DNA of 64,000 bases. It comes from Staphylococcus equorum (GTDB taxonomy: Bacteria > Bacillota > Bacilli > Staphylococcales > Staphylococcaceae). The notes beneath the pieces were generated by a model. It was not told the DNA's origin. It ran no database searches and saw only the letters and a program-made list of their open reading frames with translations. Shown in pieces: positions 41,224-50,509 of this stretch (position 1 is the first letter of the stretch; the number at the start of each line of letters is the position of its first letter). The translations under genes were made by a program, and so were the position numbers. The stretch covers positions 1,860,001 through 1,924,000 of the forward strand of contig NZ_CP118982.1 of the NCBI RefSeq assembly GCF_029024965.1. The letters run 5' to 3'.

Positions 41224-41808
41224 GTGGCAACTAACAATGAAATTGAATTCAAACAATTATTATCTCAATCACAGTACCAATCTATATATAATAAGTATTT
41301 CCCAGAGATGCAACCCTTCAGTCAGACAAACTATTATATAGATACTGAGCAATTTGATTTACGCTCGCATAAGTCTGCATTGAGAATACGCGTAAAAGAT
41401 GATTACTATGAAATGACCTTAAAGGTACCTGCCGAAGTTGGCTTGATGGAATATAATTTTGAAACACATGTTATACCCGAACTAAATAAAGAATTAGTCG
41501 CGAATGATTTACCATTAGAAATCACCGAACAATTAAATAAAATGAATGTTGACGTTAATCAGCTTGTGATTCTTGGTGCTTTGACTACTTCACGTTTAGA
41601 AAAAGAAGTTCAAGGCAATTTACTCGTCTTAGATAAAAGTGACTATTTAAATTATCAAGACTATGAATTGGAATATGAAGTTGAAGATTATGATGATGGT
41701 TTAATTCAATTTAAAATGATTCTTGAAGCATTCGACATTAAACATGAAACACCCGAAAATAAAGTTCAAAGATTTTTCAATCGTAAATCAAATTTGAACA
41801 ATAACTAA
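41224..41808 (+). CDS. CYTH-domain protein (YjbK-like)
   Basis: 194 residues. NEIEFKQLL at the N-terminus is the ExExK motif of the CYTH (triphosphate tunnel) fold, and charged strand residues follow (LRIRVKDDYYEMTLKVP, YELEYEVED). Such proteins hydrolyse or bind triphosphates such as tripolyphosphate or nucleotides. The start is GTG at 41224 with AAAGGAG eight bases before; the GTG at 41215 overlaps that site. First gene of CYTH-haemoglobin-spxH. Confidence 0.85.
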   Translation: MATNNEIEFKQLLSQSQYQSIYNKYFPEMQPFSQTNYYIDTEQFDLRSHKSALRIRVKDDYYEMTLKVPAEVGLMEYNFETHVIPELNKELVANDLPLEITEQLNKMNVDVNQLVILGALTTSRLEKEVQGNLLVLDKSDYLNYQDYELEYEVEDYDDGLIQFKMILEAFDIKHETPENKVQRFFNRKSNLNNN

Positions 41809-41895
41809 TTGTACGCAAGTTTAAAAAGTCGAATTACTTCCAAATGTAAATATTCGTGTTATATTAGTTATATATTAAGAGAATATGGTGATAAA

Positions 41896-42267
41896 ATGGC
41901 ACAGACACCTTACGAAATCATTGGACATGACGCATTATATAAGATGATTGACCATTTCTATTTCTTAGTGGAAAAAGACGACAGAATTAACCATTTGTTT
42001 CCTGGAGATTTTCAAGAAACAAGTAGAAAACAAAAACAATTCTTGACTCAATTTTTAGGTGGACCAAGCCTTTATTCAGAAGAACATGGTCATCCAATGT
42101 TAAAAAGACGTCATATGGAGTTTATAATAACAAACAACGAACGCGACGCATGGCTTGAAAATATGTATAGTGCTATTCAGCATGCAGATTTCCAAGCGGG
42201 TGTCGGCGATTATTTGTATGAAAGATTACGTTTAACAGCGAATCATATGGTTAATACCGAAAACTAA
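41896..42267 (+). CDS. truncated haemoglobin (group II, YjbI-like)
   Basis: 123-residue 2-on-2 globin. HPMLKRRHMEFII carries the proximal haem His, YEIIGHDALYKMIDHFYFLV and LFPGDF are the group II N-terminal features. It binds oxygen, peroxide or NO; in Bacillus the neighbour of yjbH. The start is ATG at 41896 (MAQTPYE) with ATGGTGAT upstream, so the open frame to 41809 is not used. It is 17 bases before spxH. Confidence 0.9.
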   Translation: MAQTPYEIIGHDALYKMIDHFYFLVEKDDRINHLFPGDFQETSRKQKQFLTQFLGGPSLYSEEHGHPMLKRRHMEFIITNNERDAWLENMYSAIQHADFQAGVGDYLYERLRLTANHMVNTEN

Positions 42268-42284
42268 TTGTAGGTGAAATGTAC

Positions 42285-43073
42285 ATGACTGAAGAATTAA
42301 AATTAATACATGCTAATAGTCGTGAAGATGCGAATCTTTCACCTGTGAGTAAGATAGAAATTTATTCTTTTTTCGACCCATTCAGTAAAGATTGCTTTAA
42401 ATTGTCAGCAATTCTCTCCAAATTGCGTATAGAGTATAAGCAATATATCAGTATAAGACATATATTAAATCCATCTTTACGTGTCTTAACTAAATGCCAA
42501 GCGCAAAGCACATCGGACTTAGATAATATTGCGCTCGCATATAAGGCTGCTGAACTTCAAGGACGCTTACGTGCAGAACGTTTTATACACCTTGTACAAA
42601 ATGAAATTATACCAAAACGAGATATAATCACTGAATCAATGGTCAATAATTGCATAAGTAACGCAGGATTAGATTACGAAGTCTTTAAAGAAGATTTGCA
42701 TAGTAGCTATTTAAAAGAAAGCTTACAAGTAGACTTGCATATTGCACGAGAAATGGAGATTGAAGAAGCACCTTCACTCGTATTCTTTAACGAAGACGTT
42801 CACGAAGAAGGTTTGAAAGTTGAAGGTCTATATCCTTATCACATCTATACGTATATCATAAATGAACTAATTGGAACACCTATTGAAAAAAAATTACCGC
42901 CTACACTAGAAGGTTATATACAACAACAGCAATTAGTTACTAAAGAAGAGTTACTTACCATTTATGAATGGCCTGAAAAATTAATGAATAAAGAGCTTAA
43001 AAAATTAGCACTGCAACAAAAGATAGAAAAACTTAAATCTCCAGATGGAAAATTTTGGAGATCTAAAATTTGA
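42285..43073 (+). CDS. spxH: SpxH (YjbH), ClpXP adaptor for Spx
   Basis: 263-residue DsbA-like adaptor that presents Spx to ClpXP. SPVSKIEIYSFFDPFSKDCFKLSAILSKLRIEY is the thioredoxin-like N-terminal block; the active-site region reads FDPFSKDC. EIEEAPSLVFFNEDVHEEGLKVEGLYPYHIYTYIINEL is conserved. The start is ATG at 42285, seven bases after AGGTGA; ATG at 42279 is too close. In S. aureus loss of YjbH stabilises Spx and changes oxacillin susceptibility. Its substrate spx is at 48545-48940. Confidence 0.94.
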   Translation: MTEELKLIHANSREDANLSPVSKIEIYSFFDPFSKDCFKLSAILSKLRIEYKQYISIRHILNPSLRVLTKCQAQSTSDLDNIALAYKAAELQGRLRAERFIHLVQNEIIPKRDIITESMVNNCISNAGLDYEVFKEDLHSSYLKESLQVDLHIAREMEIEEAPSLVFFNEDVHEEGLKVEGLYPYHIYTYIINELIGTPIEKKLPPTLEGYIQQQQLVTKEELLTIYEWPEKLMNKELKKLALQQKIEKLKSPDGKFWRSKI

Positions 43074-43514
43074 ATGTGCAATAAACAGATAACCACATTT
43101 TTTAATAAATAAAAAGATAGCCTTTAGGGCTATCTCATAATGCCAACAAAGTCTCAGGCTTTGTTGGCATTTTTTTGTGCATGCTTTTCGCTAGCGCAGC
43201 TTCACTCTATAATCTTCTTCTAGTGCTTTTCCGCAAGTATCGGTCCAAATCACCATTTATATTTCAGGAGTGGGACATACCACATGTCTCGACCTCAATT
43301 TTTATATTGGCAGTGGTTGACTGAATTCAAAATGCGCTTATATCAAGCTTTTAAAGAACTACTACTTCATTTTTGAAGACAAGTAGTTCTTATGCAAGAG
43401 ATTAAGTTCTTGTATTCCATTTTCTAGTCAGCTGAGCGAGGCTGGGACAGAAATTTTATTAGAAAATTTAAATTTCTGTCCCACTCTCATCTCACTATAG
43501 TTTTCATTATTATT
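43074..43514. repeat. repeat-rich intergenic region downstream of spxH
   Basis: 440 bases with no convincing gene. In order: small hairpin 43115-43134 (AGATAGCC/GGGCTATCT); dispersed terminator repeat 43141-43169 with a flank similar to the one at 50304-50355; a segment with GGAGTGGGACATACCACATG (43267-43286); an imperfect hairpin 43355-43390 (AGAACTACT/AGTAGTTCT); and the palindrome TGGGACAGAAATTT/AAATTTCTGTCCCA at 43443-43483, a repeat common between staphylococcal genes. A 30-codon frame at 43284-43376 lies in it but is not called. Confidence 0.7.
43141..43176 (+). terminator. terminator of the spxH operon, dispersed-repeat type
   Basis: TGCCAACAAAG (43141-43151) pairs with CTTTGTTGGCA (43159-43169), followed by seven T on the plus strand. 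Confidence 0.85.
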
Positions 43515-44129
43515 TTATTTCGCAAATACAGCAAAACGTTGTTGGATGTGTTGTGCTTCTAATACTTCATCTACCATTGCTTGAGCAAAATCTGCATAAC
43601 TTACTTTTGAACCAATAACTTCGTCTGCACTCAATTTATATTCTCCAGTTTTCTCACCATCATATTGAAAATCTGGCGCTGGACAAACAAATGTCCATTT
43701 TACATCTTTTCGTTTTTGTATTTCTTCTAGTGTTTTGATTTGTGCTTGGCTAATCTTTTTAAATTGTTCAGGAAAATCCGGTGAGTCTATCAACTTCAGC
43801 GTATGTGCTTCATCTACATATAAACTACCTGCCCCGCCAATAATTAACAAACGCTTGTTGCTGTTGCTTACTAAATCACCTAGATGTTTCATTGATTTAC
43901 TATGTTCATCTAATTTATTTTCATCAGATTGTCCAAAAGCATCGATAACTACGTCAAATTTTGCAATGTCAGCCGTTGTTAAATCGAACAAATTTTTTTG
44001 AATCACTTGATCTGTTACTGTTTTATTTGAACTTCGTACAATGGCAGTAACATCTAATCCTCTATCGTAAGCTTCTTTCGTAATGAGTTGCCCTGCTTTA
44101 CCATTTGCTGCTACAACTGCTAATTTCAT
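43515..44129 (-). CDS. NAD(P)-binding atypical SDR reductase
   Basis: 204-residue NAD(P)H-binding protein of the NmrA/YwnB type. The Rossmann glycine motif is AANGKAGQLITKEA near the N-terminus; DVVIDAFG and LLIIGGAGSLYV follow. No catalytic Tyr-x3-Lys pair of classical reductases is evident. It might be a NAD(P)H sensor or oxidoreductase. The gene and the repeats around it separate spxH from RsaE-pepF, which I recall as closer in S. aureus, so this may be a species-specific insertion. Confidence 0.8.
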   Translation of the reverse strand: MKLAVVAANGKAGQLITKEAYDRGLDVTAIVRSSNKTVTDQVIQKNLFDLTTADIAKFDVVIDAFGQSDENKLDEHSKSMKHLGDLVSNSNKRLLIIGGAGSLYVDEAHTLKLIDSPDFPEQFKKISQAQIKTLEEIQKRKDVKWTFVCPAPDFQYDGEKTGEYKLSADEVIGSKVSYADFAQAMVDEVLEAQHIQQRFAVFAK

Positions 44130-44244
44130 ATATTCAACCTCTTCCTTGTATTAATTTTAAGTACAAGTTAATTTTATAGTTTTACTTTTTTAAAGTCAAA
44201 CGAATAGTTATTCATATTTTTGAATTTAATTAAAAAAGGGTATA

Positions 44245-44345
44245 AAAAAAACGCCGTGTCTGATTACACGGCGCTAAACAAAGGGGATGGGAGAAATTTT
44301 CTCACTTCAAACAAAGGGGTATGTTTGTTATGTGATTAATTTCAT
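44245..44345 (-). ncRNA. rsaE: small regulatory RNA RsaE (RoxS)
   Basis: The minus strand from about 44344 reads GAAATTAATCACATAACAAA, then ATACCCCTTTGTTTGAAGTG, TTTCTCCCATCCCCTTTG, and ends with the hairpin CGCCGTGT/ACACGGCG and eight T residues at 44244-44251. This matches the ~100-nt staphylococcal RsaE as I recall it, including its two C-rich target-binding motifs (ACCCC and CCCATCCCC), and the location next to pepF is the known one. RsaE represses TCA-cycle and folate genes and others by pairing with Shine-Dalgarno sequences, and in S. aureus responds to SrrAB/NO. The 5' end is estimated from the promoter. Confidence 0.92.
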
Positions 44346-44351
44346 GTTTAT

Positions 44352-44414
44352 AATATAACACGCTAAAATGCGTCTTTCAACCTTTTAGATTAAATAAAAT
44401 CACTTTGTCACAAA
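44352..44414 (-). promoter_or_regulatory. RsaE promoter and ResD/SrrA-like upstream site
   Basis: On the minus strand -35 TTGAAA (44375-44380) and -10 TATATT (44352-44357) are 17 bases apart. Upstream lies the palindrome TTTGTGACAAA (44404-44414), similar to the TTTGTGA-type sites of ResD/SrrA reported for RoxS/RsaE. It sits inside the 60 bases just after the pepF stop... read toward RsaE. Confidence 0.7.
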
Positions 44415-44444
44415 CTTGTCATATTGAAAACGAATACATTCATA

Positions 44445-46253
44445 CTAAGCTTTCATAAGCTTTTCAAAAGCGTCTAATTTTTGTTCAAATACTTGGCAAG
44501 CTTGTTCAATTGGTTCAGGAGTTGTCATATCTACACCTGCATTTTTAAGTATTTCAATTGGATAATCTGAGCTGCCTTTTTTCAAGAATTCATTAATATA
44601 TCTATCTACTGCTGGTTGGCCTTCAGTCAAAATTTGACGACTTAAACTTTGAGCCGCACTATATCCTGTTGCATATTGATACACATAATAATTCATATAG
44701 AAGTGAGGTATTCTTGACCATTCTTTACTAATATCTTCATCTGTTTCAACAGAATCACCAAAATATTGTCTATTCAGTTCTGCGTATTCTTCATTCATAC
44801 GGTTTGCTGTAAGTGGCTCTCCTGATTCTTCGATTTGATGAATCTTATGCTCAAATTCAGCAAACATTGTTTGTCTAAATAACGTTGCACGGAAACGTTC
44901 AAGCTCTTGATTAAGTAATAATAGTCTACGTTCATCATCTAAATGTTTGTCCATATAGTCGCTTAACAATGCCTCATTACATGTAGAAGCTACTTCTGCT
45001 ACAAATATTGTATAACCACTTGAATTGGCTGGTTGGTTTTGACGACTGAAATAACTATGTGCAGAGTGTCCAAATTCATGCACTAATGTATATAAATCGC
45101 TCACTGTATTAGACCAATTTAATAATATAAAAGGATTAGTTAAATGCGCACCTGAAGAATAACCACCTGAACGTTTCCCTTTATTTTCGTATACGTCTAC
45201 CCAACGATGATTTAACCCTTCTTCAACAACTTTCATATACTCTTCTCCCATAGGTTGTAAAGCTTTTACCATCCAATCTTTAGCTTCTTCATATGGCATT
45301 TCAAATTTCACATCTTTAACTAAAGGTGTATAAAGATCGTACATCTTCATATCTTCTAATCCTAATAAGTCTTTACGTAATTTCGTATAGCGATGTAATA
45401 ATGGTAAGTAGTTATGCACAGTTTTAACTAAATTATCATATACTTCTTCTGGTATATGATTATTACTTAATGCTGCTGCTCTTGCAGTTTCATAATTATG
45501 TGTTTTGGCATTAAACACATTCTTTTTCACTTCACCAGCTAAAGTTGCGCTTAATGTATTGTTATAAGCACCATAGGCTTTATATAAATTTTCAAATGCA
45601 GATTTACGTAAAATACGATCATCTGATTCTAAACATTTTATAAACGTGCCTTGAGTTAATGAATGATGATTACCATCTTTATCAATGGCATCCTCGAATT
45701 CTAAATCAGCGTTACTAAACATACCATATACATTATCTGCTGTTGATAAGGCATCTTGTGCTTCAGTAAGTAATTTTTCTTTATCTGCACTTAAAACATG
45801 AGGTCGTTTTTCATTAATCAATTTCAAATCAAATGCGTAACGTTTTAAATCATCATTAGACTCAATAAAATTTTGGATTTGTGCTTCATCAATTTGTAAA
45901 ATTTCTGGAACTAAGAAACTCCATCCAGAACTAAATTTAATAATAAGTTGATGCGCACGTGATTCGTACCCAGTGTACTTATCATTTGCAGTGTCTTGAT
46001 CTTGTTTTAGATGTGCATATACATATACTTTTTCTAATTGAGAACCTAGTTCATCTTCTAAAGCTAACGCGTTATAAAGTGTTTCTGCACTATCAGCTAA
46101 ATGACCTCTAAATTGTTCTTCTTGTCCTATGTTATTTTCCACTTCTTTAAATGCTGCTTCAAAAGCTTCATCTGATTCGAAAATAGTAGTTAAGTCCCAA
46201 GTATATTCAGGGTACTTACGTTCTTGTTCTTCTCTTGTTAATTGTTCAGTCAT
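44445..46253 (-). CDS. pepF: oligoendopeptidase F
   Basis: 602-residue M3-family zinc metallopeptidase that cleaves short peptides in the cytoplasm. The zinc site HEFGHSAHSYF lies near residue 385, with the third ligand Glu downstream in FVAEVASTCNEALL. The start is ATG at 46253 (MTEQLTREEQ), matching the family length; AGGAGG lies 13 bases upstream, a longer gap than usual. The longer open frame to 46307 runs back through that site and overlaps coiA. It ends 30 bases before the RsaE upstream site. Confidence 0.94.
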   Translation of the reverse strand: MTEQLTREEQERKYPEYTWDLTTIFESDEAFEAAFKEVENNIGQEEQFRGHLADSAETLYNALALEDELGSQLEKVYVYAHLKQDQDTANDKYTGYESRAHQLIIKFSSGWSFLVPEILQIDEAQIQNFIESNDDLKRYAFDLKLINEKRPHVLSADKEKLLTEAQDALSTADNVYGMFSNADLEFEDAIDKDGNHHSLTQGTFIKCLESDDRILRKSAFENLYKAYGAYNNTLSATLAGEVKKNVFNAKTHNYETARAAALSNNHIPEEVYDNLVKTVHNYLPLLHRYTKLRKDLLGLEDMKMYDLYTPLVKDVKFEMPYEEAKDWMVKALQPMGEEYMKVVEEGLNHRWVDVYENKGKRSGGYSSGAHLTNPFILLNWSNTVSDLYTLVHEFGHSAHSYFSRQNQPANSSGYTIFVAEVASTCNEALLSDYMDKHLDDERRLLLLNQELERFRATLFRQTMFAEFEHKIHQIEESGEPLTANRMNEEYAELNRQYFGDSVETDEDISKEWSRIPHFYMNYYVYQYATGYSAAQSLSRQILTEGQPAVDRYINEFLKKGSSDYPIEILKNAGVDMTTPEPIEQACQVFEQKLDAFEKLMKA

Positions 46254-46307
46254 AATATTAAGTAAACCTCCTATAAAGTTCATTATTATAATTTTCTCAC
46301 GTAACAA

Positions 46308-47306
46308 TCATTTTTGCACGTTATTAAGTCCAATGCTATAATTCAATTGTTGAAATTTTCTAACCATTTCACTAGCAATTTCTTCCTTATCAATATCACC
46401 TATATAAAATTCATTATACTCAATTAGTTTTATAAAATCACTTAACTTAAATTGTAAATGCGCTAGCATAAATAGAAGTTGTAATTGCCAATATACCGGA
46501 TGAGATTTCACATATAATTGCTCTGGGAAAATAATGCCAAGGTGTTTACTTATCCATCCTTCTGATAATTGTAATTGGTACATAACGCTAAGGCTCGGCT
46601 CGAGTACCGAACGCCTATTAAGACAATGCTTCAAGTATTTAGTAATTGCAGTTTCACTTAATTTTAAAGTTAAATTGTTATGTTGAATATTTACGTGAGT
46701 CGAAGTATGTATCAAAGTATCATTTGAAACAATCTCCCTTATTGCAACATAACGTTTGCCTCCTAGATATTGTAAAATCTTATATCTGTACAGTTGTTGG
46801 GTGTAACTATTCCAAGCAAATAAATGGCGCTCTTTCAAATTAATATAAGTCCGTTCATAAGTTGTAAGCATTAAAATTTGTGTTACCTTATCATAACTTG
46901 GATTATTAATAATCCACACAACATCTAGTCCACATTTTTGTAAGGATATACTGCGTTTTTTTATATTTAATATCGTAATTCGTGAAAATTGTATTTCAAT
47001 TGCTACACTGTGATTTATGATCAAATCAGGATATTGATAACATCTTGTTATATAAGGTTCTATGGCAACATCATAATTATATTTTTCAAACCATTGAGCA
47101 AGCTGGTATTTAAGTCGATAGTGTTCATAAGTTTCTCCTTTATTGCATGTAAGCCCCCTTTCACTTACATGGGCAAAATGAGGTGCAATGAACTGGCCCT
47201 TTTTAAATATAACCTTATTATGACAATGCGGACACGTATATTGATGCCCTTTATGAGCAATCATTGCTGATATGATTTGGTTACTTTCATTTTTTGCACA
47301 TAACAA
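46308..47306 (-). CDS. coiA: competence protein CoiA
   Basis: 332 residues. The N-terminus has a zinc-finger-like segment CPHCHNKVIFKKGQFIAPHFAH with Cys, His pairs, and a PD-(D/E)xK nuclease-like core follows (YPDLIINHSVAIEIQFS). CoiA is needed for processing or recombination of imported DNA during transformation. The start is TTG at 47306 with GAGGTGAT six bases upstream. The stop lies 54 bases before the pepF start; both may be co-transcribed. Confidence 0.9.
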   Translation of the reverse strand: MLCAKNESNQIISAMIAHKGHQYTCPHCHNKVIFKKGQFIAPHFAHVSERGLTCNKGETYEHYRLKYQLAQWFEKYNYDVAIEPYITRCYQYPDLIINHSVAIEIQFSRITILNIKKRSISLQKCGLDVVWIINNPSYDKVTQILMLTTYERTYINLKERHLFAWNSYTQQLYRYKILQYLGGKRYVAIREIVSNDTLIHTSTHVNIQHNNLTLKLSETAITKYLKHCLNRRSVLEPSLSVMYQLQLSEGWISKHLGIIFPEQLYVKSHPVYWQLQLLFMLAHLQFKLSDFIKLIEYNEFYIGDIDKEEIASEMVRKFQQLNYSIGLNNVQK

Positions 47307-47431
47307 AATTTTATCACCTCATTTTATTACACTGTTACTAACGCATAATTACTTTTAAAATATAGTAATAATAGAAACTTACTTATATACCTCTAACAAT
47401 TGAACATTAAATAAAAAAGAGTACACAAAAA

Positions 47432-47462
47432 GACCTACTGAAAATTAAATTTCAATAGGCCT
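47432..47462 (-). terminator. mecA terminator
   Basis: GACCTACTGAAA pairs with TTTCAATAGGCC-like sequence at 47450-47461 with a G-T pair and one mismatch; a TTTTTG tract follows on the minus strand. Confidence 0.65.
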
Positions 47463-47487
47463 CAATTTTAAATTCAAAACATTTACA

Positions 47488-48207
47488 TTATTCTGTCGCA
47501 CTTGGGAAATAACGACGTACTTGTGACGCAACATTATGACTCATAATAATTTTTGCATAGTCGTTTAAATATACTTCTGATTTGTCAGTAGGATATGCGA
47601 ATTCAAGTAATTGACTATAACTATCATTAATTGATTCTTGATCCACTGTTTCATCAAAATGAACAGCATAGTAGTATATATTATTAAAACTGTATAATAA
47701 ATCTTCAAAGTCATCTACTGATTGATTATTGTGATGTGCATAATCAATCACTTCTTCTAAATCGTTAAATCTAACAATCACTGTACGTGTGCTTTGTTGT
47801 TTATGGTCGTTATTATCTTGGTTGTGGTTGCTTTCTTTTTGTTGTTGACGTTGTTCAAATAAATCTTCTAAACTATCATCTTGATCAAACGTCTGTGATA
47901 ATAAATCATTTACTTGATAATCAAGTTGTTCGTTATCACCATTCTCTGACATATTAATAAGATCTTCATTTTTAGATTTAGATATTGTTACTTCAACACC
48001 TTTTTCAAAAGCATGTACTTGTATCCATAAAGGTCCTTCAACTACAAAATCTTCTTCTTCGTTGATTTCTTCCATCATGTTCCAAAAGAACTCTTCACCA
48101 CGCTTACGATTTGTCCATAAATCCTCACGTTTAAAACCTCTAGCCTCTATATCACTATATGTTATAAATAATTTAACAGTAGTATCGTCAACACGCTCTA
48201 TTCTCAT
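47488..48207 (-). CDS. mecA: ClpC adaptor protein MecA
   Basis: 239-residue adaptor (not the methicillin-resistance PBP2a gene of the same name). It has an N-terminal substrate-binding domain (MRIERVDDTTVKLFITYSDI, ~1-80), a Gln/Asp/Asn-rich acidic linker (~85-140), and a C-terminal ClpC-binding domain (VIVRFNDLEEVIDYAHH). It targets ComK and other substrates to ClpCP. AAGGAG precedes the ATG. Confidence 0.93.
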   Translation of the reverse strand: MRIERVDDTTVKLFITYSDIEARGFKREDLWTNRKRGEEFFWNMMEEINEEEDFVVEGPLWIQVHAFEKGVEVTISKSKNEDLINMSENGDNEQLDYQVNDLLSQTFDQDDSLEDLFEQRQQQKESNHNQDNNDHKQQSTRTVIVRFNDLEEVIDYAHHNNQSVDDFEDLLYSFNNIYYYAVHFDETVDQESINDSYSQLLEFAYPTDKSEVYLNDYAKIIMSHNVASQVRRYFPSATE

Positions 48208-48544
48208 ATCATCTCACTCCTTACAGTCGATGAATAGTAATCATTATTGTATTAGAACGTAGTAATAATTACAATTGATTTGTTTCATTGATTTTTACTA
48301 TTTCCTAATTGGTCTCTTATATTAACACATACCCTAACATAAGCCAAAAAAACAGCACTAATTACCAAGTGCTGTTTCGCATTTATCATTCTTTAATCAA
48401 ATGACCAATTGTTTATAATAGTATTGAAATATAAAACAATCGGTTCGTTTGACTTTACTCTGAGTCTATTTGTTATGCTAAATATAATAAAGCCATAAAG
48501 CAACATCATAAACATGCTACTTTATGGCCAATATTGTAATTTTT
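48208..48544. other. spx-mecA intergenic region with two hairpins
   Basis: 337 bases with no gene. On the minus strand a hairpin GCCATAAAG.../CTTTATGGC (48493-48529) follows the spx stop, and a second one (AACAGCACT/AGTGCTGTT at 48351-48376) ends in a seven-T run. The second is the stronger terminator. About 100 bases lie between them with no clear promoter. Confidence 0.55.
48351..48376 (-). terminator. intrinsic terminator downstream of spx
   Basis: AACAGCACT (48351-48359) pairs with AGTGCTGTT (48368-48376); TTTTTTT follows on the minus strand. Confidence 0.8.
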
Positions 48545-48940
48545 TTAGTCAACCATACGTTGCGCTTCTTGTAATTGGAACGTACGTACTTTTCTTGGTA
48601 AGAAACGTCTGATTTCGTCTTCGTTATAACCAACTTGTAAACGTTTTTCGTCTAAAATAATTGGACGACGTAATAAACCAGGGTTATCTTGAATAATTGA
48701 ATATAAATCTTGAAGCGGTAATGCGTCTATATCAACGTTTAACTTTTGGTAAGTCTTAGAACGTGTAGATATAATTTCATCTGTTCCGTCTTCAGTCATT
48801 TTTAAAATTTGTTTGATTTCGTCAATTGTTAAGTGTTCTGAAAAAATGTTACGCTCCGTATACGGAATGTCATGTTCTTGTAACCATGCTTTCGCTTTAC
48901 GGCAAGATGTGCAACTTGGTGAAGTAAATAATGTTACCAT
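48545..48940 (-). CDS. spx: transcriptional regulator Spx
   Basis: 131-residue ArsC-like protein that binds the RNA polymerase alpha C-terminal domain and controls thiol-stress genes. The redox switch CTSC gives Cys10 and Cys13; [28 protein letters not shown] is the conserved alpha-CTD-interacting part. The start is ATG at 48940 with GGAGAG upstream; the open frame to 48988 is not used. Degraded by ClpXP via SpxH (42285-43073). Confidence 0.96.
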   Translation of the reverse strand: MVTLFTSPSCTSCRKAKAWLQEHDIPYTERNIFSEHLTIDEIKQILKMTEDGTDEIISTRSKTYQKLNVDIDALPLQDLYSIIQDNPGLLRRPIILDEKRLQVGYNEDEIRRFLPRKVRTFQLQEAQRMVD

Positions 48941-50234
<1,294 letters not shown>

Positions 50235-50274
50235 TTATAACAGGCACATTCTATTTGATTAGAATATGTCATAA

Positions 50275-50310
50275 TGCCAACAAAGTCAGTGACTTTGTTG
50301 GCATTTTTTG
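50275..50310 (+). terminator. trpS terminator, dispersed-repeat type
   Basis: TGCCAACAAAGTC (50275-50287) pairs with GACTTTGTTGGCA (50291-50303), then TTTTTT. The flank GTGCTCGCTATCCGC...CTAGTGCTT matches that after 43176. Confidence 0.88.
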
Positions 50311-50509
50311 TGCTCGCTATCCGCAATCACAATCTCATCTGTAGTCTTCAGCTAGTGCTTTAAATAAATGTATAACTAATGGAAATAAAAATGTTGCCTT
50401 GATTTCAAATAAGTACGTACTAGTAAACTTTTAGTTTAATATGAAAGCAAACAGCACACCAACCTTATGTTGATGTGCTGTTTATAATATTTATTTTATT
50501 GTTAAAATT

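Noticed and set aside
43284..43376. 30-codon ORF starting MSRPQFLYWQW inside the repeat cluster
   Set aside because: AGGAG lies 13 bases before the ATG, farther than usual, and the ORF is contained in repeat-like sequence; coding not supported without comparative data.
48377..48492. Small RNA between the two hairpins after spx
   Set aside because: No convincing promoter found on the minus strand; the second hairpin can simply terminate spx read-through.
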